This document shows positions 7,916 through 14,994 of a stretch of DNA of 64,000 nucleotides, in pieces. Made by a program: the position numbers and the translations under genes. The notes under the pieces were generated by a model. The model did no database searches and was not told the DNA's origin. It saw only the letters and a program-made list of their open reading frames with translations. Position 1 is the first letter of the stretch; each line of letters opens with the position of its first letter. This stretch comes from Ignavigranum ruoffiae (GTDB lineage Bacteria > Bacillota > Bacilli > Lactobacillales > Aerococcaceae): contig NZ_FOEN01000004.1 in NCBI RefSeq assembly GCF_900110675.1, positions 105,537 to 169,536 of the forward strand, read 5' to 3'.

Positions 7916-9475
7916 TTAATCTACTTTTACAATCGCAATATCTTCAATAAATGGACAGCGTTCTACCAAAGCATCTACCGCTTCGGCATCTATCGGTGTG
8001 TCTAATTCTAACAGGGTAATGGCAGGACCATTAATCTTAGCACGGTGATTCGCCATTAAAGAAATATTTGAATTTTGTTCTACGATAAATTGAGTCAATT
8101 TGGCAATCACGCCGATACGGTCTTGGTGTTTAATGACCAAGGTAAATTTTTCTCCTGAGAAATGCATCTTATGATCATTCAGCGATTGAATTTCAATCTT
8201 ACCTCCACCAATGGACGAACCAATAATTTGGACTTGTTTGTTAGGACCAAAAAGATGAATGCGTACTGTATTGGGATGATAATGGCCTAGATTTTTTTCG
8301 ATGAAATTATATTTTAGGCCTCTTTCTTCGGCAAGTTCTTTTGCCCGGCCAATATTAGGGTCCTTGGTATTGCAGCCTAGAATACCGGCAATTAAGGCTA
8401 AGTCTGTTCCATGTCCTTGATAGGTCTTAGCGAAAGAGTCCATTAAAGTAAAAACAACCTCTTCAGGTTCTTCACCTAAGAGTTGGCGCGCCACATTGGC
8501 AATCCGTACCGCTCCTGCAGTATGCGAAGATGAAGGACCGACCATGACTGGGCCAATAATTTCATAGGCTGAATGGTATTCAGCAATATCAAAAGCTGAA
8601 GCAGAACCAAAAATTCTCTCTTTAATCTCTTTTCCGGTTGGTGTGCCGGCTAAGCCGCCGATGCCGGTTTCTCTTAAAGAAGCAGGAAGTTCATTACCAA
8701 TCGCATCCATAGCATCTATGACTTCATCAGGTGGAATAATGGATACCACTCCGGCTAAGGCCATATCGGCTGCGGCCATGGCCGTTAAAGCGTGGAGTCC
8801 ATTTCTAGTAATACATGGAACTTCTACGAGACCCGCGACAGGATCACAAACCAGACCTAAGGAGTTCTTAAGGGCCAAACCAACTGCATTTGCAGCTTGA
8901 CTTGGATTTCCTCCGTGTAATTCAACTAAAGCACCCGCAGCCATGGCGGTGGCAGAGCCAATCTCTGCTTGGCAACCCCCTTGAGCTCCAGAAATCGAAG
9001 CGCGGTTGGCAATAACTAAGCCCAGTGCTGAAGCGGTAAACATGACTTTAATAATTTGGTCTCGGCTAAATTCTCCCGAATCAAGGGCATGAACCAAGAC
9101 AGCGGGCAGAATCCCTGCTGATCCCGCCGTTGGCGTGGCTACAATCCGGCCCATGGATGCATTGACTTCATTCACGGCCATGGCATTAGCGACTACCTGT
9201 AAAGAAACAGGATTGACAATTGAAGCTTGTTCTTGAATATAACGGGATAATTTATAACCATCACCACCAGCAATGCCGGTGCGGGTCATGGTAACTTCTT
9301 CGGTCCCTTTGCGGACGGATTCAATCATTACCTGAAGTTGTTGATCCATGGTGGCTAGTAATTCTTCTTCGGGAATGCCTTCAGCCTCAACTTCGGTATC
9401 CAACATCACTTGATAAATCGGTTGTTGGCGTTGTGAACACAATTGAATCAGTTCATTTAAACTGGTAAAAGACAT
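7916..9475 (-). CDS. sdaA: L-serine dehydratase, single chain (alpha and beta domains fused, with ACT domain)
   Basis: This 519-residue enzyme deaminates L-serine to pyruvate and ammonia using a [4Fe-4S] cluster. Residues 1-290 are the alpha (catalytic) part, with Cys168, Cys210 and Cys221 as cluster ligands (GGCQAEIG, LVCDP, VPCITRNG). Residues about 297-430 are the beta domain (GPVMVGPSSSHTAGA), followed by a C-terminal ACT domain (FTLVIKHQDRIGVIAKL). Most Firmicutes encode alpha and beta as two genes in beta-alpha order; here they are fused alpha first. The start at 9475 follows an AAGGAGG site; the frame stays open a further 56 codons upstream without signal. A cre-like site overlaps the promoter. 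Confidence 0.92.
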   Translation of the reverse strand: MSFTSLNELIQLCSQRQQPIYQVMLDTEVEAEGIPEEELLATMDQQLQVMIESVRKGTEEVTMTRTGIAGGDGYKLSRYIQEQASIVNPVSLQVVANAMAVNEVNASMGRIVATPTAGSAGILPAVLVHALDSGEFSRDQIIKVMFTASALGLVIANRASISGAQGGCQAEIGSATAMAAGALVELHGGNPSQAANAVGLALKNSLGLVCDPVAGLVEVPCITRNGLHALTAMAAADMALAGVVSIIPPDEVIDAMDAIGNELPASLRETGIGGLAGTPTGKEIKERIFGSASAFDIAEYHSAYEIIGPVMVGPSSSHTAGAVRIANVARQLLGEEPEEVVFTLMDSFAKTYQGHGTDLALIAGILGCNTKDPNIGRAKELAEERGLKYNFIEKNLGHYHPNTVRIHLFGPNKQVQIIGSSIGGGKIEIQSLNDHKMHFSGEKFTLVIKHQDRIGVIAKLTQFIVEQNSNISLMANHRAKINGPAITLLELDTPIDAEAVDALVERCPFIEDIAIVKVD

Positions 9476-9508
9476 GATCTGCCTCCTTATATGATTCTTG
9501 ATTTGCGG

Positions 9509-9543
9509 ATTATAGCTGTATCTTATCACTGAAAGCGAATAAA
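9509..9543 (-). promoter_or_regulatory. sdaA promoter with cre-like CcpA site
   Basis: On the minus strand a TATAAT -10 box lies at 9509-9514. The -35 region is weak and overlaps 9529-9543, which read on the plus strand is CTGAAAGCGAATAAA and matches the cre consensus WTGNAARCGNWWWCA at 13 of 15 positions. Repression of serine catabolism by CcpA is the inferred role. Confidence 0.5.
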
Positions 9544-9621
9544 AAGAAGTGACTTTCAACGAATTAATCAACTTCTCATCTTGTGCTAAGATACACATTA
9601 ATATGTTAGGGAATATATGTT

Positions 9622-9649
9622 TTGAAGATTCCTTCCTTCTCATTATAAT
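9622..9649 (+). promoter_or_regulatory. Promoter of the stress-protein gene
   Basis: TTGAAG (9622-9627), 16-base spacer, TATAAT (9644-9649), giving a leader of about 100 nt before 9757. This looks like a housekeeping promoter, not an obvious SigB site. Confidence 0.55.
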
Positions 9650-9756
9650 AAAGTTATAGTAAATGATGAAAGAGTCATTTATTAGTCGTTAGTTTTTTGT
9701 CATGACAAGAACATGTTGGAACGAGAGAGATTGGTAAAGAAAAGGAGAGAAAAATC

Positions 9757-10653
9757 ATGGTCAATAGATTTGTATATGGTACTTACCCGAATGCAGATGC
9801 AGCCGATAAGGCAATTAATGAACTAATCAACCGTGGTGTAGATCCTAGTGCTATCCATTTAGCCGCCAACCCTGATGTTTTAGACCGTTTAGATACTAAT
9901 ATTAACGTCATTGATTCCACAGAACTTGCCCATGGGGCTCAGGAAGATAAACGTTCTTGGTTTGACAAATTATTTGGTATTGATCAACCTGAGGCAGCTG
10001 AGGAAGAAATTGACTATACTGCTTATCAAGATTCCTTTGACCGAGAAGAAATACTTGTCTTGGTAGATAGTCACTATGAAGCAGATGCCTATCGAATGGG
10101 TGAGGCCGGTGTCGATGGGATGAATTTCAAAGAGCCTCTCGATCAAAGAGCTGATGTGACTGCAATCGATGGCAATCCTCATTATCGTGAGAAAGATTTT
10201 GCTAGTCATGACGAACTTTCTAAACGAGACCAAGATGACATCGCTTATAGTAATAAAGATGTCGATACTGAAACAATTCGCCTACATGAGGAACGATTAA
10301 GACCTAGAACGGTCGAACATGATGCCGGTGAAGTAAAGATTAGTAAAGAAGTGGTTGAAGAAACCCAAACAGTAGAAGTTCCTATCCGTCGCGAAGAAGT
10401 TCATATTACGCGGACCAATCATCCAACCGATGTTGATGCGGATGCAGACCACCAATTTACTGAAGAAACGATAGTAGTTCCGGTATCAGAAGAAGAAGTT
10501 GTAGTAGATAAAGATGTTGTTGTGACCGATGAATTGAATGTTGATCGGGTACAAAAGACGGATTATGAGACAGTTTCCGATACCACTCGCCGTGAAGAAA
10601 TCAATGTTGATGGTGATGTGGATATTGAAGATGAAGACCGATTAAATTTGTAA
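9757..10653 (+). CDS. General stress protein: YflT-like N-terminal domain plus DUF2382 (YsnF/AvaK-like)
   Basis: A 298-residue, strongly acidic protein. Residues 1-110 resemble the heat-induced YflT/general stress protein 17M domain (FVYGTYPNADAADKAINEL, later an ILVLVDS strand). Residues about 165-290 are a DUF2382 domain of the YsnF type (ETIRLHEERLRPR, KEVVEETQTVEVPIRREEV, EETIVVPVSEEEVVV), in which charged beta-strand repeats recur. Molecular function is not established for either domain; members are stress induced. There is no signal peptide or membrane segment. The ribosome site is AAGGAGAG. Monocistronic, followed by a long structured intergenic region. Confidence 0.8.
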   Translation: MVNRFVYGTYPNADAADKAINELINRGVDPSAIHLAANPDVLDRLDTNINVIDSTELAHGAQEDKRSWFDKLFGIDQPEAAEEEIDYTAYQDSFDREEILVLVDSHYEADAYRMGEAGVDGMNFKEPLDQRADVTAIDGNPHYREKDFASHDELSKRDQDDIAYSNKDVDTETIRLHEERLRPRTVEHDAGEVKISKEVVEETQTVEVPIRREEVHITRTNHPTDVDADADHQFTEETIVVPVSEEEVVVDKDVVVTDELNVDRVQKTDYETVSDTTRREEINVDGDVDIEDEDRLNL

Positions 10654-10734
10654 CATTCCCCTAGTTTATCGATAGTCAACATAAATTGAATGAATAACCT
10701 ATCCTGGCTGACCTAGAACAATAAAAGTTATCAA

Positions 10735-10882
10735 GCACCGAATAGTTACCCAAGAGCTTCATGATGATTCATACATATTCTTATCTAACCTTTAAAGCTA
10801 ATGATGAGTGTCAATGAATCAAATCATGAAATGAAATCCTTAGCGAACAGCTTCTAATTCAGGTAATTATTCGGTGTCTTTT
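10735..10882 (+). ncRNA. Nested inverted-repeat element with T-tract: long-stem terminator or small RNA
   Basis: The 379-base gap at 10654-11032 holds a nested structure. Outer arms are 10736-10750 (CACCGAATAGTTACC) and 10862-10875 (14 of 15 bases pair), followed by TCTTTTTGTT. Inside, 10760-10772 (CATGATGATTCAT) pairs with 10814-10828 (ATGAATCAAATCATG). A 110-base loop region is too long for a simple terminator, so an independent small RNA ending in this T-tract, or a structured 3' UTR of the stress gene, is plausible. No ORF is seen. Confidence 0.4.
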
Positions 10883-11032
10883 TGTTGATTTAGAAGGTTG
10901 AAATAATGTTAAATCTACCCTGATATTTAGTTTTCGAAATATTTCCACTTTTAAGAACAATGTGCTAAACTAAACAAGGAAAGTGGCTAGGTTTTATTCA
11001 CTTAGCTTTATTATTTTTTAGGGGGAATTAGT

Positions 11033-12385
11033 GTGAAAGTAGTTGTAATTGGTTGTACCCATGCGGGGACTTCTGCGGTAAAAACTGTATTAAATGAACA
11101 TCCAGAGGCCCAAGTAACAGTCTATGAACGTAATGATAATATCTCATTCTTATCTTGTGGGATTGCTCTGTATGTTGGCGGGGTTGTTAAGGATCCACAA
11201 GGATTATTCTATTCTAACCCAGCTGAACTGGCAGAATTGGGAGCAACTGTTAATATGGAACATGATGTGACTGAAGCTGACTTAAAGGGCAAGACTTTAA
11301 AAGTCAAAAACTTAAAGACCGGCGAAGAATTTGAAGATCAATTCGATAAATTAATCTTAACGACCGGATCTTGGCCAATTATTCCACCATTAGATGGCTT
11401 AGACTTAGAAAATGTCCAATTATGTAAGAACTATAATCAAGCTAAGGAAATCTTTGCCAAGAAAACGGACGCTCAAAAAGTTGTCATTGTTGGTGGCGGT
11501 TATATCGGTATTGAATTGGTTGAAGCCTTTAACCTTGAGGGTAAAGAAGTGACCCTAGTGGATGGCTTAGACCGAATTCTGAATAAATACCTAGATCCCG
11601 AATTTACAGATATTTTAGAAAATGATTTACGTGACCGTGGTGTGAATGTTCGCTTAAATGAAATGGTTCAACGTTTCGAAGGTAGCAATGGTAAAGTTGA
11701 GAAAGTTGTGACCAGTGGCGGAGAGTATGAAGCAGACTTAGTTATCTTATGTGTTGGCTTCCGTCCAAACAATGATCTCGTGAAAGACCAATTAGAAACC
11801 ATGCCAAACGGAGCCATCATTGTAGACGATTATATGAAGACTAGTGTTCCAGATGTCTTCGCGGCTGGAGATAGCTGTGCGGTGAATTACAATCCAAATA
11901 ATGGTCATGCCTACATTCCTTTAGCAACCAATGCTGTGCGGATGGGAACTTTAGCTGGTAAAAATATTGACGGCGATAAAGTTAAATATCGTGGAACTCA
12001 ATCAACGTCTGGTTTACATCTATTCGGTTGGAATATTGGTTCTACCGGTGTCAATGAAGGATCTGCCAAAGTCTTTGGTTTAGATGTTCGGACCGTTTAT
12101 GTCGAAGACTTCTACCGTCCAGAATTTATGCCAACGAATGAGAAACTATATATGAAATTAGTTTATGAAGTAGGTAGCCAACGAATTATCGGTGGCCAAG
12201 TCATGTCTAAATATGACTGTACTGCCTCTGCCAATACTTTATCTTTAGCCATCCAAAACAAGATGACCATCGAAGATTTAGCTTATGTTGACTTCTTCTT
12301 CCAACCAGTCTTTGACCGTCCATGGAACTATCTTAACATTCTGGCTCAAGCCGCTGTGGAACAAGAACGCAAATTAGCTGAATAA
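11033..12385 (+). CDS. nox: NADH oxidase, water-forming type (CoA-disulfide-reductase-like family)
   Basis: A 450-residue pyridine nucleotide-disulfide oxidoreductase. It carries the FAD motif VVIGCTHAG at the N-terminus, the single redox-active Cys42 in SFLSCGIALYVGG (the Cys-sulfenic acid of NADH oxidase/peroxidase), the NADH motif VIVGGGYIGIE around 157-167, and AAGDS in the second FAD segment. Enzymes with these traits reduce O2 to water with NADH and regenerate NAD+ in lactic acid bacteria. NADH peroxidase and CoA-disulfide reductase are relatives; the length and C-terminal dimerisation domain fit Nox. The start is GTG with AGGGGGAA upstream. A terminator follows. Confidence 0.88.
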   Translation: MKVVVIGCTHAGTSAVKTVLNEHPEAQVTVYERNDNISFLSCGIALYVGGVVKDPQGLFYSNPAELAELGATVNMEHDVTEADLKGKTLKVKNLKTGEEFEDQFDKLILTTGSWPIIPPLDGLDLENVQLCKNYNQAKEIFAKKTDAQKVVIVGGGYIGIELVEAFNLEGKEVTLVDGLDRILNKYLDPEFTDILENDLRDRGVNVRLNEMVQRFEGSNGKVEKVVTSGGEYEADLVILCVGFRPNNDLVKDQLETMPNGAIIVDDYMKTSVPDVFAAGDSCAVNYNPNNGHAYIPLATNAVRMGTLAGKNIDGDKVKYRGTQSTSGLHLFGWNIGSTGVNEGSAKVFGLDVRTVYVEDFYRPEFMPTNEKLYMKLVYEVGSQRIIGGQVMSKYDCTASANTLSLAIQNKMTIEDLAYVDFFFQPVFDRPWNYLNILAQAAVEQERKLAE

Positions 12386-12409
12386 GTCCATTCATCATAA
12401 CTTACTAGA

Positions 12410-12466
12410 CTAGGTTAAGCTCAGGGGAATTCATTATGAATGAATCCAGGGCTAACCTAGTTTTTT
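12410..12466 (+). terminator. Intrinsic terminator after nox
   Basis: Arms CTAGGTTA (12410-12417) and TAACCTAG (12453-12460) with an inner GAATTCATT/AATGAATCC extension, followed by six T at 12461-12466. Confidence 0.85.
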
Positions 12467-12576
12467 CGGTTAAAAAACGAACATTTATAAAAATATTTTA
12501 TCTATCATTAGGATAATCACAGGCTAAAAATAAAATTAAGCTATAATAAGGATGAAGTGATGAATGGAGGATCAAT

Positions 12577-13887
12577 ATGGAAGAAAATAAAACAATGAGT
12601 CATCAATCTTTGTTGTACGCGAATGAAGACCGTCCCCCTTTAGCCGTCTCGCTTATTTTAGCTTTTCAACATATCTTAGCGGCCTTTGCAGGTATTATCG
12701 CGGTGCCCTTAGTCGTATGTACGGCTTTAAATTTCTCAGTCCAAGAAACAGCCTTTATGGTAAGTGCAACCATCTTTGCCTCAGGCTTAACGACCATGAT
12801 TCAGTCGCGTGGCTTGGGTCCAATTGGCTCACGACTTTCAGGAATGATGGGAACGGATTTTACTTTTGTGAATCCTTCGATTAATGTCGGAGCTAAGTTT
12901 GGTGTTGCCGGGATTATAACTGCCACGATGACTGGGGCTTTTGTCGAAATTATTTTAAGTCGATTTATCAAACCCCTGCGTAAATATTTCCCGCCGCTCA
13001 TTACCGGGACCGTTGTCTCCTTAATTGGAATTACCTTACTTCCAGTCAGTGTGGATTGGGCTGCCGGCTCAGTGGGCTCAGCTGATTATGGCTCTCTAAA
13101 GAATTTAGGGGTAGCCTTTGCTATTATGGTCTTTACACTAGCCTTAAATTATTATGGTAAGGGAATGTGGAAGACGGCCTCGGTCTTTGTTGGAATGGTC
13201 GTAGGTTATCTACTATGTATTCCGTTAGGGATGGTCGATTTACAATCGGTGGCTAATGCAGGTTGGATTGCCTTGCCTAATATTTTGCGTTATGGTTGGC
13301 ATTTTGATTGGGCGTCGACCTTATCTTTTGTGCCTGCCTATTTGGTTTCCACTATTGGAACGATGGGAATCATGATGGCTATTGGAGAGGCTTCCAAGGT
13401 TGAAGTTTCCAGTGAGCGTGCCGCAGCCGGCGTCTTGTGTGACGGCGTGGGTTCCTTTATTTCTGGTTTATTCGGTGCCGGTCCTAATACAGCTTTCTCA
13501 CAAAATGTGGGTCTCATTACCTTAACCAAGGTAGCCAGTCGTCATGTTATGGCCCTGGCCGGATTTATTCTCGCCCTCCTCGGTGTCTTTCCTAAACTTT
13601 CGGCCTTAATTGCGGTGATGCCTTCGCCTGTCTTAGGGGGTGTCGGTGTGATTATGTTTGGTCTGGTCGCGGCCCAAGGGATTAAAACCTTGGCCAGCAT
13701 AGAACTGGGTGATCGAGAACTGCTCATTATCTCTGTCTCATTTGCGCTGGGAATCGGGGTAACAGTTAAACCTGAAATTCTGGCTCAATTGCCTAATGCC
13801 TTGAAGATGATTTTATCTTCAGGTATCTCTACTGGAACCATCGCGGCCTTAATCTTAAACATAGTACTTAAAGAAAAACACCAATAA
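12577..13887 (+). CDS. NCS2-family purine permease (xanthine/urate-type)
   Basis: A 436-residue polytopic membrane protein of the nucleobase:cation symporter-2 family, with about 12-14 hydrophobic segments. The TM10 signature region reads GAGPNTAFSQNVGLITLTKVASR. The PNT-x-FSQNVG form is that of xanthine/uric acid carriers, whereas uracil carriers have an ETTYGEN form. The motif MGTDFTFVNP in TM3 also fits the xanthine/urate branch. It probably imports a purine base with H+ or Na+. GGAGG is the ribosome site and TATAAT lies at 12541-12546. I found no guanine/xanthine riboswitch core upstream. Confidence 0.82.
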   Translation: MEENKTMSHQSLLYANEDRPPLAVSLILAFQHILAAFAGIIAVPLVVCTALNFSVQETAFMVSATIFASGLTTMIQSRGLGPIGSRLSGMMGTDFTFVNPSINVGAKFGVAGIITATMTGAFVEIILSRFIKPLRKYFPPLITGTVVSLIGITLLPVSVDWAAGSVGSADYGSLKNLGVAFAIMVFTLALNYYGKGMWKTASVFVGMVVGYLLCIPLGMVDLQSVANAGWIALPNILRYGWHFDWASTLSFVPAYLVSTIGTMGIMMAIGEASKVEVSSERAAAGVLCDGVGSFISGLFGAGPNTAFSQNVGLITLTKVASRHVMALAGFILALLGVFPKLSALIAVMPSPVLGGVGVIMFGLVAAQGIKTLASIELGDRELLIISVSFALGIGVTVKPEILAQLPNALKMILSSGISTGTIAALILNIVLKEKHQ

Positions 13888-13899
13888 GTATAATAATAA

Positions 13900-13975
13900 A
13901 AAAAAGACGGATATGCTACAACAAGTCTGAAAGAGTCATCTTTCGCGTTTGTTGAGCCATACCGTCTTTTTTATA
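13900..13975. terminator. Bidirectional intrinsic terminator
   Basis: Long imperfect stem: AAAAAAGACGGATATGCT on the left (13900 on) pairs with AGCCATACCGTCTTTTTT on the right, with ACAACAAG/TTTGTTG further in. It sits between convergent genes. Confidence 0.85.
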
Positions 13976-14012
13976 TCAATGTCATTAGCTAGTTCAAGCT
14001 AGATTTTTAGGG

Positions 14013-14813
14013 TTAAGGATAAATTAAGTCCAGAATGAATTCTTTCAGCAGACGATTGACGGCCATCGGGTTGTCCATATTTGCATTGTGACCGGCATCG
14101 ACCACCATCTTTAATGGAATACCTTCTTCTTGGTGCCATTGGCGGGTGTATTGACTAATCTTTCCCAGATCATCATGTTCGCCTAAGATGAGTAGAGTCG
14201 GATGCTGACGTTGAATATTATGATTCTCTTTCAATAGGGTCTTAAAAGCGATATCAGTGGTGGCCAGAATCTCGTGGTCTTGATAATTTTCTAACATGGC
14301 TAGCATCTTCTTATGAGCTTGATGGGAATAAGTAGCAGAAAGAGCGATACTCTGCCTTAAGTCCTGGGGATTCAAAAAAGAACTCATCCAACCGGTATTT
14401 TTTAACCACCATTGATCGATCGAGTTATAATACTGCAAACCAAGCGGACCAATACCGATACCAGCAAGTCCAAATACTTTTTGCGGGAATCGCTCAGCAA
14501 AAATTTGAGCACAGAAGCCACCGAGTGATTGAGCAATGAGGATGACTTGGGAAATATTTTCTTGCTGCAAAATCTGATTCATCATCTCAGCCATTTCCGC
14601 ATAGGAGAAATCAGTATATCCTTTATTGGCCCCATGCAAGGGCAGATCCCAGGTCAAGATCGACCAATCTTTGAAATAATCATACTGTTCCTGGAACATG
14701 GTGTGGTTGCATAATAAACCATGGGTAAAAAATAGAGTTGGGCGATGATCTTTTCCAGGTTGACGCCAGTAGCGAACCGGTTCTTGGTGAAAGATTAAAG
14801 TTTTTTCTTGCAT
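14013..14813 (-). CDS. Alpha/beta-fold hydrolase, paralogue of the 5886-6704 gene
   Basis: A 266-residue alpha/beta hydrolase. The nucleophile elbow is AQSLGG with Ser96, the acid is probably in ILGEHDD, and the His is in VDAGHNAN. It shares FFTHGLLCNH, WDLPLHG and the general layout with the hydrolase at 5886-6704, so the two derive from one duplication. The elbow differs (AQSLGG against GQSLGG), as does the cap region around residues 125-190, which suggests different substrates. No signal peptide. Substrate unknown. The ribosome site is GAGGAG upstream of 14813. Confidence 0.8.
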   Translation of the reverse strand: MQEKTLIFHQEPVRYWRQPGKDHRPTLFFTHGLLCNHTMFQEQYDYFKDWSILTWDLPLHGANKGYTDFSYAEMAEMMNQILQQENISQVILIAQSLGGFCAQIFAERFPQKVFGLAGIGIGPLGLQYYNSIDQWWLKNTGWMSSFLNPQDLRQSIALSATYSHQAHKKMLAMLENYQDHEILATTDIAFKTLLKENHNIQRQHPTLLILGEHDDLGKISQYTRQWHQEEGIPLKMVVDAGHNANMDNPMAVNRLLKEFILDLIYP

Positions 14814-14934
14814 CGGGCAATCTCCTCATAGAAATTTAATCATAGTCTGAGTATACCATAATTGACCTAAAATTTAGCAGAAAATTGTCCAATTGTCCCT
14901 CAACATCTTGACATAAAAATCTCCTATGATAACC

Positions 14935-14985
14935 TATAATCACAATATGTAGTGTTGAAATTATAAAATACCACTACATGTAGGA
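14935..14985 (+). promoter_or_regulatory. nrdDG promoter with two NrdR boxes
   Basis: A TATAAT -10 box lies at 14935-14940. Immediately downstream are two NrdR-box-like palindromes, CACAATATGTAGTG (14941-14954) and CACTACATGTAGGA (14972-14985). Their centres are 31 bases apart, three helical turns, as known for NrdR operators. The second box overlaps the AGGAGG ribosome site of nrdD. Repression by NrdR with dATP/ATP is the expected control. Confidence 0.8.
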
Positions 14986-14994
14986 GGTTATTGC

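Noticed and set aside
9476..9643. 56-codon N-terminal extension of serine dehydratase
   Set aside because: The extension covers the promoter, cre-like site and AAGGAGG; the family starts at MSFTSLNEL.
12467..12576. Possible purine riboswitch before the NCS2 permease
   Set aside because: The leader after the TATAAT is only about 25 nt and the conserved purine-riboswitch core is not there.
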